A DNA stretch of 64,000 nucleotides from assembly GCA_946902875.1 (NCBI GenBank), contig OX336345.1, forward strand, positions 9,021,395 through 9,085,394, read 5' to 3'. Below the pieces are notes generated by a model. It ran no database searches and had not been told where the DNA came from. It saw nothing but the letters and a program-made list of their open reading frames with translations. Source of the stretch: Nematopogon swammerdamellus. Lineage: Eukaryota; Arthropoda; Insecta; Lepidoptera; Adelidae. Positions 19,640 through 31,604 of the stretch are shown here, piece by piece. Numbering within the stretch: position 1 is the first letter of the stretch; every line of letters begins with the position of its first letter. The position numbers were made by a program, and so were the translations under genes.

Positions 19640-20525
19640 TTATATAGTACGGCAACATAACCGAGGGTTTATATAGTAAGACTTCGTTGTCTGTATGTCT
19701 GTTCGTATGTCTATACATCACAGTCCCTTACCTTCTAATCTATGTCCTAGAAACTTGAAACTTTATATGAAAATAGTTTATTCTGTAGCACACAAAGTTA
19801 AAATGATACATATGCGAAAAAACATTTGTAATGTGCAGGGTGGGACCATACAGTTAGCTTACTTTGAGGATATCAAAAATATTTATTATAATTTTTTAGA
19901 TTACTTTATGGTAATTTTATGTCATCCTGATTATTGTTTCACTCCACTTAATATTTGCTATGATCAATTGAGGCGGATTAGGAGGAACTCTGGCTGTCGG
20001 TTTCATGAAATGAGTTAGATAAATTAGTTAGACGCTGAGTGGTACAGTCGACTCTAATGTACAATTACTCCTGTAGAACTCTGTCACACATGCCATTAAT
20101 ATTATATTTTACAAATATGAATGATTTTCGTTAATGTAACGTATAAAACAATTTTTACACGTTTAATTTATAAAAAGCTTAAATGAAAGAAATTAACACT
20201 AGCAATAAAGTTTTGCACACTTTATGTAATGTCTTTCTTTTCAAAGAAGTTTTAATTAAAAACCCAAAGAGTAGATGAACAATGAAAGCCTTTTCCAAGT
20301 TCGTCGAACTTTCTTGAAAACTGTGGGTATTGTTTTATTTGAATTATTCAGTTTTGCTGAGCTGAAATCGAGCTAAAAAGAGGAGAAAACTTAATTAAAA
20401 CAATCAAAGCTATTCCGCAGCGAACGTTGTCATAGCAATATACTTCTTCACCCGAGGCATCCCGAGGCGAGTTAGGCAATAAGCTTTATGTCACCCGGCC
20501 ATGAAAATATTAAGTCCTTTAATAA
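19640..20525. other. unassigned AT-rich sequence
   Basis: No gene recognised. The frame at 19695-20018 has no family motif. Confidence 0.4.
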
Positions 20526-21164
20526 TAACTAGCTTTTGCCTGCGGCTGCGCTCGCTTGAAATCTGTATTTAAAAAAAAAGAAAGTAAGTAAGCCCGCTAC
20601 CGTACCTTTATTTCGGCGCGCGGAATAATTCGGTTTGTATGAGAGTCACATCTTAGCGTAACCGGAACTTAATTTTATTTAGACTGTGTCACGTATAGCT
20701 AAAAGTGTTTGTACTAAGTTTAATCGAATGCGGATGATCGGTTAAGTGTTATGGAGGAGCATACAGAAAATATTGTGTTTCTAAAAATCGTCAATTTAGT
20801 TTTAGTATCATACATAGAGTCTACAAACGCAATGTATCACAAAACAAGGTAACTTACTCCATGAGCATCCCTTACAAATTTATTGATGATTTTATTGTGA
20901 AATTCCAAACAATTTTCATAACGAGCCACGTTGCTGTCGCTGTGAAATCAGTCAAAAAATGTCATTGATAAATCAGAACAATCTTTTGCAATGTCGTCAT
21001 ATTCCAAAAGGACGCTCTATATAAATACAATTTAACGAAAATAGGTCCATCCAACGTCATGCTTCGATACACTCTATCAAGCTGCAAGTCATGGCTACAT
21101 TAACTGATACCCCGTTATTAATAACTGACATAGAAAGCCTACAGATAAACTGGCGATAGATCTC
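20526..21164 (+). repeat. interspersed-repeat end motif and unassigned sequence
   Basis: ACTAGCTTTTGCCTGCGGCT marks a repeat end. The remainder shows nothing recognised. Confidence 0.4.
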
Positions 21165-23520
21165 GCCTTTTGTGAGTAAACCTCGACCGAGACGATGGTG
21201 GTACAAATTAAACTCAATCATTTATGTGTGAGGTGTTTGTGGTACTTAAATATGTTAGATACTTTTGTGAGTAAACCTCAACCGAGACGACGGTGGTACA
21301 AATTAAACTCAATCATTTATGTGTGAGCTGTTTGTGGTACTTAAATATGTTAAATACTTTTGTGAGTAAACCTCAACCGAGACGATGGTGGTACAAATTA
21401 AACTCAATCATTTATGTGTGAGGTGTTTGTGGTACTTAAATATGTTAGATACTTTTGTGAGTAAACCTCAACCGAGACGACGGTGGTACAAATTAAACTC
21501 AATCATTTATGTGTGAGGTGTTTGTGGTACTTAAATATGTTAGATACTTTTGTGAGTAAACCTCAACCGAGACGATGGTGGTACAAATTAAACTCAATCA
21601 TTTATGTGTGAGCTGTTTGTGGTACTTAAATATGTTAGATACTTTTGTGAGTAAACCTCAACCGAGACGATGGTGGTACAAATTAAACTCAATCATTTAT
21701 GTGTGAGGTGTTTGTGGTACTTAAATATGTTAGATACTTTTGTGAGTAAACCTCAACCGAGACGATGGTGGTACAAATTAAACTCAATCATTTATGTGTG
21801 AGCTGTTTGTGGTACTTAAATATGTTAAATACTTTTGTGAGTAAACCTCAACCGAGACGATGGTGGTACAAATTAAACTCAATCATTTATGTGTGAGGTA
21901 TTTGTGGTACTTAAATATGTTAGATACTTTTGTGAGTAAACCTCAACCGAGACGATGGTGGTACAAATTAAACTCAATCATTTATGTGTGAGGTGTTTGT
22001 GGTACTTAAATATGTTAGATACTTTTGTGAGTAAACCTCAACCGAGACGATGGTGGTACAAATTAAACTCAATCATTTATGTGTGAGCTGTTTGTGGTAC
22101 TTAAATATGTTAGATACTTTTGTGAGTAAATCTCAACCGAGACGACGGTGGTACAAATTAAACTCAATCATTTATGTGTGAGCTGTTTGTGGTACTTAAA
22201 TATGTTAAATACTTTTGTGAGTAAACCTCAACCGAGACGATGGTGGTACAAATTAAACTCAATCATTTATGTGTGAGGTGTTTGTGGTACTTAAATATGT
22301 TAGATACTTTGTGAGTAAACCTCAACCGAGACGATGGTGGTACAAATTAAACTCAATCATTAATGTGTGAGCTGTTTGTGGTACTTAAATATGTTAAATA
22401 CTTTTGTGAGTAAACCTCAACCGAGACGATGGTGGTACAAATTAAACTCAATCATTTATGTGTGAGGTGTTTGTGGTACTTAAATATGTTAGATACTTTT
22501 GTGAGTAAACCTCAACCGAGACGACGGTGGTACAAATTAAACTCAATCATTTATGTGTGAGCTGTTTGTGGTACTTAAATATGTTAAATACTTTTGTGAG
22601 TAAACCTCAACCGAGACGATGGTGGTACAAATTAAACTCAATCATTTATGTGTGAGGTGTTTGTGGTACTTAAATATGTTAGATACTTTTGTGAGTAAAC
22701 CTCAACCGAGACGATGGTGGTACAAATTAAACTCAATCATTTATGTGTGAGGTGTTTGTGGTACTTAAATATGTTAGATACTTTTGTGAGTAAACCTCAA
22801 CCGAGACGATGGTGGTACAAATTAAACTCAATCATTTATGTGTGAGCTGTTTGTGGTACTTAAATATGTTAGATACTTTTGTGAGTAAACCTCAACCGAG
22901 ACGACGGTGGTACAAATTAAACTCAATCATTTATGTGTGAGCTGTTTGTGGTACTTAAATATGTTAAATACTTTTGTGAGTAAACCTCAACCGAGACGAT
23001 GGTGGTACAAATTAAACTCAATCATTTATGTGTGAGGTGTTTGTGGTACTTAAATATGTTAGATACTTTTGTGAGTAAACCTCAACCGAGACGATGGTGG
23101 TACAAATTAAACTCAATCATTAATGTGTGAGGTGTTTGTGGTACTTAAATATGTTAGATACTTTTGTGAGTAAACCTCAACCGAGACGATGGTGGTACAA
23201 ATTAAACTCAATCATTTATGTGTGAGCTGTTTGTGGTACTTAAATATGTTAGATAATTTTGTGAGTAAACCTCAACCGAGGCGATGGAGGTACAAATTAA
23301 ACTCGATCATTTATGTGTGTAGGTGTTTGTGGTATTTAAATATGTTAGATAATTTTGTGAGTAAACCTCAACCGAGGCGATGGAGGTACAAATTAAACTC
23401 AATGATTTATGTGTGTAGGTGTTTGTGGTATTTAAATATGTTAGATAATTTTGTGAGTAAACCTCAACCGAGGCGATGATGGAGGTACAAATTAAACTCA
23501 ATGATTTATGTGTGTAGGAT
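21165..23520 (+). repeat. 95-bp satellite array, about 25 units
   Basis: Unit: GAGTAAACCTCAACCGAGAC, GATGGTGGTACAAATTAAAC, TCAATCATTTATGTGTGAGG, TGTTTGTGGTACTTAAATAT, GTTAGATACTTTTGT. Variants at three diagnostic sites (GATGG/GACGG, GAGGTG/GAGCTG, TTAGATA/TTAAATA) recur in ordered blocks, showing higher-order repeats of two and four units. The last three units are divergent and 96 bp long, which opens a spurious 32-residue-periodic frame at 23189-23479. Confidence 0.95.
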
Positions 23521-23810
23521 ACGTTTTTCAAACAAAAACACAATAGTCCCGCGAGCCGTCGCCGCCGCCGCGGCGCCGCCGGTGCAAATTAATGGTGATT
23601 GCAGAAAAGTAATGTAGGTTACATTCAAGGTGCACCAAAAACAGGCTCTCTAATCACTTAAGGGTGAGCAGTATCAACAATCGGTTTCTCCCGATTTATT
23701 CTCGTAAACTATTGCGAGTTTGATGTTAGAAACGTTAGAAACAATATATGGCTTTCTACAAGACATACTGCTTCTCCATAACAGGAGCTTCTATTTGACT
23801 CTATAGAAAA
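23521..23810. other. satellite flank with a short GC-rich patch
   Basis: GC-rich sequence at 23549-23583 (GCCGTCGCCGCCGCCGCGG), unlike its AT-rich surroundings. No ORF of note. Confidence 0.4.
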
Positions 23811-23814
23811 TAAA

Positions 23815-23965
23815 AATCGCAAAGTAAGAACCCTGCGAAGTTTCTTGCCGGCTCTTCTTTGTGGGTGTAATCGAACCGGATTGTAAAAACTAACAGGACA
23901 AATTCAAGCGTAGTGTACTACCATACGAATGATGAATAAAGAATAAAGAATAAAGAATATGCTCT
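23815..23965 (+). mobile_element. LINE 3' tail with (GAATAAA)n
   Basis: GCGAAGTTTCTTGCCGGCTC, TTCTTTGTGGGTGTAATCGA, then a GAATAAAGAATAAAGAATAA tail. It is the 3' end of a 5'-truncated insertion. Confidence 0.65.
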
Positions 23966-24309
23966 CGAAAATTCTTAAAACCCATGCCGTTCATCTTTTA
24001 TAGTAATTTAAATTTATATAATAATACAATACCCCTTCCCATCAAGGAGAGTATTATTTATTTTACTAAATATTACTTAAATAAAAAATAATTAAAATAA
24101 ATAATCGTTAGAAATCTATATTAATTGATTCTGTACTCACGTCCTCCAAGCTCACAGTAGTATACAAGAAACATCTATCGGGAGAAACCGATTTTCGGCA
24201 CACATTTAGAATATGTTCAATTTCGAGTTGAGTCTATGACCTTCGAGTCATTTTTTCCGATGAGCTTTTTAAATTATCCACTGGGTCAACTGACAAACGG
24301 TTTAAAATT
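23966..24309. other. unassigned AT-rich sequence
   Basis: Probably intronic if the minus-strand exon at 24466 belongs to a gene continuing to the left. Confidence 0.35.
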
Positions 24310-24445
24310 ATTTTCTAACATACATACATACATAGCGTCACGCCTGTTTCCCAGTGGGGTAGGCAGAGACAACGGATCTCCACATGCCACGATCCTGACA
24401 CACCTCTGCCGCCTCTTCCACTCCCATAATGATCTTCACGCCAAC
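24310..24445 (-). repeat. interspersed repeat (LINE C-terminal type) in the putative intron
   Basis: CGCCTGTTTCCCAGTGGGGTAGGCAGAG...GTGCCACGATCCTGACACAC also occurs at 32437-32560. Its minus-strand reading EEAAEVCQDRGMWRSVVSAY looks like a LINE polyprotein C-terminus. It lies just beyond the exon's donor site, so it is not part of the transporter gene even though the frame runs into it. Confidence 0.65.
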
Positions 24446-24465
24446 AATACTCAAAATGAACTTAC

Positions 24466-25396
24466 CGTAAGTATGCAGAGGCGGCACCCTAAATATGATG
24501 GCGGCATTGCGCGCTATAGGGCCCGCGCCGCCGCCGAGCTGCAGGCCGTGCGCGAGCACGTGCACCACGGCGCCCACCGCCGTCACCGTCCACCCCCACC
24601 CGCCCTCCGGGTAGTAGCGGCGCGCCAGCGTGAGCGCCGCGCGCTGCCGCAGCGCCGCCGCGCCCCCCACCGCCGCCGCCGCGCTGTTGCACCGCCGGAA
24701 CTGCGCTACCGCCTTCGTGGGAACGTAGCCGACGCTCTTGGACCTGCCTCTCTCGCCGAACTGCACGGAGCGCCCGGCCGCCGAGGCGTTCCCGTTGGTC
24801 AGAGTCTGCGAGCACATGCAGATGCATCTCTTCACGCTCTTCCTCTTCTTGGAGAGTCGACAGTCGCAGTCTCTCGTCCTCCAGGAGAGCAGCCGCTCCA
24901 GCAGGGTCCTGCGCCGCGCGGCGGACGCGCTGCGCTCGCTCTGCCGCCGCCCGCCCTCGCCGCCGCCGCCGTCCTGGACCGCGTCCAACGGAAACGACGA
25001 ACTCCTGTCGGCCTCCCGAGAGCCGCCCGCTATCCGATTATCATAAGTGATTCTCTTTTTAGCAACGTTTTTGTTAACGATAAGTGCCTTCTGAATGAAA
25101 CCGTTGGTAATGGCGCCGCCCCCGCCTTCTCCACCTCTGCCGCCGACGCCGGCGTCACGCACGATTCTCTGCAAGTTTTTAGATGAAAAACCATTTTTTA
25201 TTTTGCGTACGTCCGATTGAAGCGACTTCCAGGTCTCGATCACCTCGTCGCGACTGCTGGCGTCGGTGAATTTGGCTCCGGCGTCAGAATCCGGCAGCTG
25301 GCACTTCTGGTTGAAGTTGTCGGTTTCAGCGTTCGAGTCGGGGTCTCTGAAGTCCTTTAGGCGCGAGGGAAGACTGTCACTTCTTCGAATTTTCAT
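24466..25396 (-). CDS. SLC16/monocarboxylate transporter-like protein, 5' coding exon
   Basis: Likely N-terminal exon of a proton-linked monocarboxylate transporter family (SLC16) membrane protein. ATG at 25396 in AAAATG context opens about 310 codons. The N-terminal part is long, hydrophilic and Arg/Ser-rich (MKIRRSDSLPSRLKDF, later RSKSVGYVPTKA), presumably cytosolic. It is followed by YYPEGGWGWTVTAVGAVVHV, which matches the conserved [DE]GGWGW motif at the start of transmembrane helix 1, then a hydrophobic Ala/Gly-rich stretch. The exon stops at TTACG followed by GTAAGT (donor at 24465), in a window that otherwise lacks coding exons. The remaining 11 or so helices must lie on other exons, not recognised here. 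The strong GC bias differs from its surroundings. Caution: the N-terminal region before GGWGW is unusually long for the family. Confidence 0.6.
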
Positions 25397-25471
25397 TTTC
25401 GCTAAATTGATTTAGCAGCATTGTTTGACTTGGTAAAATTTGGTCGAATTGACGCCAGAAGTAGACTGAAT
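25397..25471 (-). other. 5' UTR part of the SLC16-like exon with acceptor site
   Basis: On the minus strand TTTTCTTTTGTTACAG ends at 25472, a strong 3' splice site. It places 75 bases of 5' UTR before the ATG and implies at least one upstream non-coding exon. Confidence 0.5.
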
Positions 25472-25985
25472 CTGTAACAAAAGAAAAGTAACTTGTTTGA
25501 AAAGTTGTTAGAAAAGTTGTAGTGTTTCCGTCGGCGCTTTCAGACAAGCTTTGTGCCGACGGGAAGGGTTTTCACGCTTTCGCTAAATGGATTTACATGT
25601 TATTATTAAGTGAGCTCGACTACGTGATTTAGAATTTAATAACCGTATTACTCAAAGTTTTACGAGAAGCGATGCATGGGAAGATAAATTCAATTTGGAA
25701 TAATATTATGTATGATCATCTTTTCCTTAGCTATATCAGCGATTTAGTATAGTCTTCATTATTACTCATTTCTGGTTTGTTTACTCGTATTTTTGTGTAA
25801 AATCGTTAAATTAATTGCTTTAAAATAAGCAATAGGTATTCCAAATAGGTCCAATTTATTGCTTATTTTTTAAGATCGTGGAACTATTTATTAAATCTTA
25901 TGTGCCCCTGTGATTGGTGTATAGGTATACCGTGCTTATGTCCTTACGTCCTACGCTGCAGTACTGTACTTATATATTATTCTTA
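25472..25985. other. unassigned, probable intron or upstream flank
   Basis: AT-rich with no coding exon recognised. Confidence 0.35.
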
Positions 25986-25989
25986 ATTT

Positions 25990-26165
25990 TATTTATAGGG
26001 TGATTTGGTTACCATGCTTCACTTCACGAGGTTAATCGGTATCGAAAACGAATTAAATTCTAAATACACCCATTTAAAGGCATGACATACGGACAGACGG
26101 AGAGACCGACAAACGGACAGATGGACAAATGGTCAGACTTAAGAGGTTCCGTTTTCACCGCTACG
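25990..26165. repeat. interspersed repeat with GACAGACGGA run
   Basis: CATACGGACAGACGGAGAG...GAGGTTCCGTTTTCACC, a divergent member of the GGTTCCGTA-type group. Confidence 0.5.
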
Positions 26166-26625
26166 AGGTATGGAAATTAAAAATAAAGGTGGCGAAATTG
26201 AAAAAAAAAAATATCCCCATACATTTTCGTAAATACCCAAGCTAATCTCATTCATAGTTAAGTAATATATGGCGACTGCTCACTTTAGCATAGATCTCCA
26301 TTATAAACCGGAGCGTGTAGTGTGGAGGCAGAGTCGAGTAGGGCCTGAAGAGAGTAAGTACTTAGTGGGCCGCAGCGTGAAGCGGCCACTTTAATTTACT
26401 CTGAAAGCTTTCGCGGGAAAGCTTCCTACTGGGACATGTTCCTCAGATAGAGACATGCAGGGTGTGATGTAAGGAACATTTTGCAAAAATAACTCGTTTT
26501 TAATGGAATATATGACATGGTCGACTTCATCAGCTGTTTCATCAGTGATTCCAACTCGTTCCTCTCGGAACCACGCGTCATTTATTTATTTTTATTTGTT
26601 TTATTTATTGATTGATTTTCTAGCA
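26166..26625. other. unassigned sequence
   Basis: No recognised feature. Confidence 0.4.
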
Positions 26626-26627
26626 CC

Positions 26628-27010
26628 TTAATAGGCTCATGAATCATGTACAAGTATCATGGAGCAACTACATAGGCTCAAGAATCATCAATCATGGAGC
26701 AACTAAATAGGCCCATGAATTATGAACCATTTGCCAACTGCATAGACTGATGAATCATGAACCAAGGAGCAACTACATAGGCTCATGAATCATAACTATG
26801 GACCAACTACATAGGCTCAGGAATCATGAACGATGGAGCAACTACATAGCCTCATGAATCATGAACCAAGGAGCAACTACATAGGCTCATGAATCGTGAA
26901 CCATGGATCAAATACATAGGCTCATGAATCATGAATCAAGGAGCAACTACATAGGCTCATGAATCGTACCTATGGACCCACTAATAGGCTCATGAATCGT
27001 GAACCATGGA
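26628..27010 (+). repeat. ~35-bp minisatellite
   Basis: About eleven units of ATAGGCTCATGAATCATGAA plus CCA(A/T)GGAGCAACTAC, with small indels. Confidence 0.9.
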
Positions 27011-27323
27011 GCAAGACAGAAACAATGGTGCACACCAAAGTGTATCGAATCCATTGCCGTTAACAAATTATGCTACCAGGCAAGCAAGCTATTACCGCTT
27101 GACTACGGGCTTAATGAGAATATTTATTTTTGTGAAACAATTTTGAATAGCCAATTACTTATCGGTGTGCGGAATAGGCCTTCGAAAAGAGCCCTCAGCC
27201 CTAAATCAATAGTGAGATGTTTCACTCCGAAGCGATATACAATATGCCGAGGAATCATCCCTAACTGAGCAGTATTTTCATCAATATACCTTTTTTTATT
27301 AATGTCCATGGCAATTCACAGGT
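27011..27323. other. unassigned sequence
   Basis: The frame 26999-27268 begins in the minisatellite and lacks family motifs. Confidence 0.4.
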
Positions 27324-27376
27324 AGCGGAGATATTTTTTCCTCGTATGGAGAATACGAGGAAAAAATATCTCCGCT
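27324..27376. repeat. perfect 24-bp inverted repeat, 5-nt loop
   Basis: AGCGGAGATATTTTTTCCTC... (27324-27347) is the exact reverse complement of 27353-27376; loop GGAGA. Confidence 0.95.
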
Positions 27377-27769
27377 GCTTATTGAATAGGGTATTTTTAT
27401 GAACAATATTATCAACTCCCACGAATATTGTCAAGTGGCGTAGATGGAAAGTACACCATTTGTATTATAAATAAACAACAACATAAAATAATACGTCAAA
27501 GTGCTGCTTTAAGTACGTACCTACAGAGGTTTTTTATCTGACTACAGCGAAGCCAAAAAGAGGGCAACGTGTTTAGCCTGAATGTTTGTATTCATTAAAT
27601 ATTACATCCTATACTGTGTCAAGCTGTGACTTCATTCATACTATTGTGGTAGCCTCCGAATCAATGATTAAATAAACATCAACAGCAAGAAGATTGGTTC
27701 GGCATTTCAGTATTGATATCGCTTTCTTCTTCTCGCGTCGTGTTAGTTATGTAGGATCAGAAAGCCCAT
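27377..27769. other. unassigned sequence
   Basis: No recognised feature. Confidence 0.4.
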
Positions 27770-27777
27770 AAACTACA

Positions 27778-28140
27778 TATACAAACTCAATGCAGTTGCT
27801 ATTCAGCGCACCGATGTCGTTAGAGATCTGGATGTTATGTTCGATTCGAGGCTTATCTTCGATAAGCACTACGAGCACATAGTCTCGAAGGCATATAAAA
27901 TTTTATTATTCCTCATACGTAAGTACAAGTCATTTTCCAGCCCCGCGACAATGAAATTACTTTATTACGCATACGTCTGCCAGTGTGCTGGAGTTTGCAT
28001 GCCAAATTGTCACCGTCGTATGTTACGCGTGCAGGCACGTCGTATCGAGGAAATCCAGCATAAGGTTCATTAAACATTTCAACATTCGTTAAAATTCGTA
28101 ATTATTTGCAAAGACTCAACTTGCTTAAATTTGTACGAAA
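27778..28140 (+). pseudogene. LINE RT thumb fragment
   Basis: The frame runs from 27778, reading AIQRTDVVRDLDVMFDSRL, then HYEHIVSKAYKILLFLIRKY, MKLLYYAYV and RRIEEIQHKV before a stop. This is the RDLGV.FDSKL...HIEHI..KA..L.F..R region after motif C of Jockey/CR1-type RTs. The EYAS.VW.P part is garbled, and downstream similarity fades through stops. It is a decayed fragment of a family related to the one at 13517. Confidence 0.75.
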
Positions 28141-29702
28141 CTTTTTCGGAAAAACTATGCCAGAGACCGAAATTTGCTTTGAAAAAATTACTCTTGGCTT
28201 AATAGTCAAGAGTCTTTTTTTCAATACTTAATGCTAATGCATTAGCTTGCGAAAAATAATTTTAATGCAACGGTTTCCTATAAACTATCAAATATGGATT
28301 TTATTAGAGTTCAGAATAAGTCACCCTAATTGAAAATTCAATAACGACATCTTGATGAGTCTACGAAAGCCAAGAAAGGTAAATTGAAAAATAAAACAGC
28401 CATCATGTCGGCAATTCAAATTTGCTCCACTAATGCGTTCGTAATTTTCTCTCACGAAATGAGAGTTTGGGTGGGGGATATTGCATTGTAAGAAGCGGCA
28501 CGGCATATTCTTTTTGAAATACCTGAATCTAATAATAGTCTTTAGGTTAGTCAATAAATAGTTCAATTCAATAAATTGTTTGTTTTAGTTTTCGTTGTTT
28601 TAATAAATGATTCGATGTAACGCCTAAGTTTAAACTGAAAATTTTATGGAAAAGCACATTACCCTCCTTTTGGCTTCGCCATAGTCTGGTAAAAATATAT
28701 TAAAATGCAACCATAAAATTGTGCATCTATCTATATTACTTTTAACACACTATAATAGGACAAGGATGTAATGAAGAAGGTTGGATTTGGAGGTTGTGGC
28801 TAAAAAGAAAAATGTTTTGATTTATTTTGTGGTGGTTATCCTATCCTATTACTTTAAGTAATCTAATCTTCTATCTAATAATTGGTTTCTCGGACAGGGC
28901 TCTAACGATTTCGATGACATTTTTTTTTAGACAATGTTTTATTTTTGTAGTTATTGTAATCTATCAGATGTCATCTGTGAGAAAATCCGGTTTCACACAC
29001 AAAAAAAAATTGCTTGTAACGCCATCTCGTATAATATTGAGGTGTAATGTGTCATGTAGGCGATCTGTTAGACACCCAGCGAAGTTCATTTGCCTTGGGA
29101 CTTATTATAAACAACCGTTTTCTTTGCTATTTTTTTTATCTTCTCCTGAACAAGCCTAAATTTTGAAACCAAAAATTATAAAAGTAAAAAAAAGAAGAAC
29201 AGGAAGTGTAGGTACTTAAATGCGTACTGGGGCTAGGCACAAATACGGAAACCCAACTGGGTGTCAGCTCGTTGCCCTGCTTCACTGTCTGCAAAATGCA
29301 AAAAAGATAACAAATAAATAAAATAAATAAATAAATATTTATTCTTACGCATTTTGAACATAGGTACTCTTGTTTTCTATACGCTAATAAATTAAATAAA
29401 TGCATAAATTTGTTTTTATATTTATTTTACACATGTGATTAAAACAATTTTTTACTAAATGTTACTTGATGCTTCGGGCTTACAAGTTTTATAAAAATAA
29501 GTATTAATTGCTACTTCCTACTTATGATTGTGCATGCATAGTGTTAGACGTTCCAAGACACAAGGTATTCAGTGTGGACTTCACCTCTAAAATTCAGTTA
29601 AAATTTAAATTTGTTTACGTTGAAATATAACGTGATGAAACACTAGTTTGAGAAATAATTTAAATAGCTATTCTTTTCTATGTATTCTATTCTAAATTAG
29701 GT
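28141..29702. other. unassigned AT-rich sequence
   Basis: No gene recognised. Frames at 28321-28566, 28827-29159 and 29136-29405 have no family motifs. An (AAAT)n stretch lies at 29314-29335. Confidence 0.45.
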
Positions 29703-29787
29703 ATGCGAAAATAAGACGCACCATGACTCTTCTGTAAGCATCTGCTCCATTCCTTGACGCTGTTGTTCGTCGGCGTCGAGTTCAGTG
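29703..29787 (-). other. short exon-like acidic frame
   Basis: Minus-strand reading EYDDTELDADEQQRQGMEQM then LTEESWCVLFSHT and a stop. Composition is that of a real protein segment, but no acceptor or donor is convincing and no family is recognised. Confidence 0.2.
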
Positions 29788-30939
29788 TCGTCATACTCAT
29801 TCTATTTCACTTAGTTTTCCTTCATCTGCGCGTTTTTGCTCTGAAACTTTGCAAATAGTCGAGGGAAGTTCGCCCGCGGGTGGCCACGAGACTCAGACGT
29901 TGCAAATCGGATCTTATGGCTTGGGACGCGTCTCCGAAGCCGGTCTGAGGCGCTATCGAATTAACTTTTATACAGCGTAAAGTAACGCCAAACAGAAGTT
30001 AGTTTGGGTTCGGTGCGAGAGATAGAAAATTATACTTTCACTTGTATTACTTTGGTGGTGTACCGTTACCTACGCACAAAATTTTCTCCGAATTCGAACC
30101 TAAATTTAGACTAGAATAGAAAACTTCGATACCTTGGAACAAAATATAATTTCTTTTTTTAATGTATTTTTAACAATGAATTTAAAGTTTTCTTAAAGGG
30201 TCCTCTTTAGAAAAACACAAATAAACACATGGTAGCATAGACAATATACGAGAGTGACAGAGATAGGCATTGTAAATTTGGGTATGTGAGTGTGTTTGAC
30301 TGAGTGTGTTTTAATTAATTAAGATGACGTGTGCGTGTGAGTAGCATAATGCTTTTGAACGAGCTGTATATGCCTTATCAAAAACTAAATGAAATAGCGC
30401 ATTGCACATCTCCCAGTGTTGTACATTAATGTTGACAGCGCCATCCAGCGGCAACCGTTTACATAACTTGATGTTGATGCCACCACCACGAACCACCACC
30501 GCAGATGCCAAGCAACAAACAAGCAACGAACATTTCAATGTTTCATGTGAATCCCATTGATTCAGGGTGGGCTCGCAAGCTTAGTCACCGATCGCACTGA
30601 CGGCACTGCTGGGAGCAGTCGTCTCCGTCTCCGACCAGATTAACTGCACTACTTAACTCTTTGTTTTCATTACTCTTGCGAAAAGTTTCCACAGAAGACT
30701 TAAATTGCCGATTTATAATAGAACAGCCGAACAGATTTCGTCGGAGGTTTTATATCAGAGCTTGTTTTTGCAGGGTAAACTTTCTCTTGTAAATTTCGCG
30801 TTTATTAGGAGTTCTAAAATGTTTTATTTTCCTTAGAGGAATTGGTTAGGTTTCTTATAGTAGCGTATATAGTAGGTAGGTACTTAAATAATTTTGAAAT
30901 TGTGAATATATTATGTTTTCAATTCCTTTGAATTTTCAA
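29788..30939. other. unassigned sequence
   Basis: No gene recognised. Confidence 0.4.
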
Positions 30940-31065
30940 TTCCTTTTATCTTGTAAGTACTAATACTTTGCTAAATGTGGTGGTCGGTGTTGTGCAGTAA
31001 TTTACAAGAGCATACTCTGCTTACCCCGATTGTCGGGAATTCGGGATACAGCGTGTGGTATGTAT
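30940..31065 (+). repeat. SINE-like family C, 3' fragment
   Basis: TACTTTGCTAAATGTGGTGG, TTGTGCAGTAATTTACAAGA and GATTGTCGGGAATTCGGG match the 3' third of family C. Confidence 0.7.
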
Positions 31066-31141
31066 TCAATTCCTTTGACATGCATACAGTAAAATATTCC
31101 CTTGAAGGCAGTAGATCTTAATGCGTTTTGGACGAATTTGT

Positions 31142-31552
31142 TTTTTTTTTTATAAATTCCGATATCGGTGGCTAAGTCAGAGGTACTAAAGCACATGCTT
31201 CGATCAGTCAATATTTCCTCCGAGAAGGTGGAGGCCATACCGGAGACTTCTCTTTAGATTTATGGCTATATGAGTTCCTGAGTTCTCCTGGGAGAATTCA
31301 GGCGAGGTTGATACGCTTCCATTTTACATACATCCAGGACGGTGGTATCAACCCGGTCCGCTACAATTTGAGCCTACCGCATAGTAAGGGGCAAGGGAAG
31401 GGACCTACAGTTTTATACCGGTTCCGAACTTTGAAGCACCTAAATTTTTCCGTCAGAAAAAAACTTATTGGTACACGCCACCGTTTGGATTCGAACCTTG
31501 GACCTCTCGCATGAGAAGCCGATGCCCAGACCACTCGGCCACCCGCCGCCAA
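31142..31552 (-). mobile_element. SINE family A, complete copy, minus strand
   Basis: Reverse orientation. Head at 31552-31480 with GGTGGCCGAGTGG (A box) and GGTTCGAATCC (B box); body to GGTGGCTAAGTCAGAGG at 31160. The T-run at 31139-31153 is the complement of the A tail. Confidence 0.8.
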
Positions 31553-31604
31553 GTTTATATGTAAATCCTGGTTATTGGATAAGGTTAAAAATTTCACTGA
31601 AACA

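Noticed and set aside
24338..24465. Last 40 or so codons of the minus-strand transporter frame
   Set aside because: They lie past a GTAAGT donor and match an interspersed repeat also found at 32437, so they are intronic.
24236..25186. 316-codon plus-strand frame
   Set aside because: Antisense shadow of the GC-rich SLC16-like exon, reading as Arg/Ala/His-rich low complexity.
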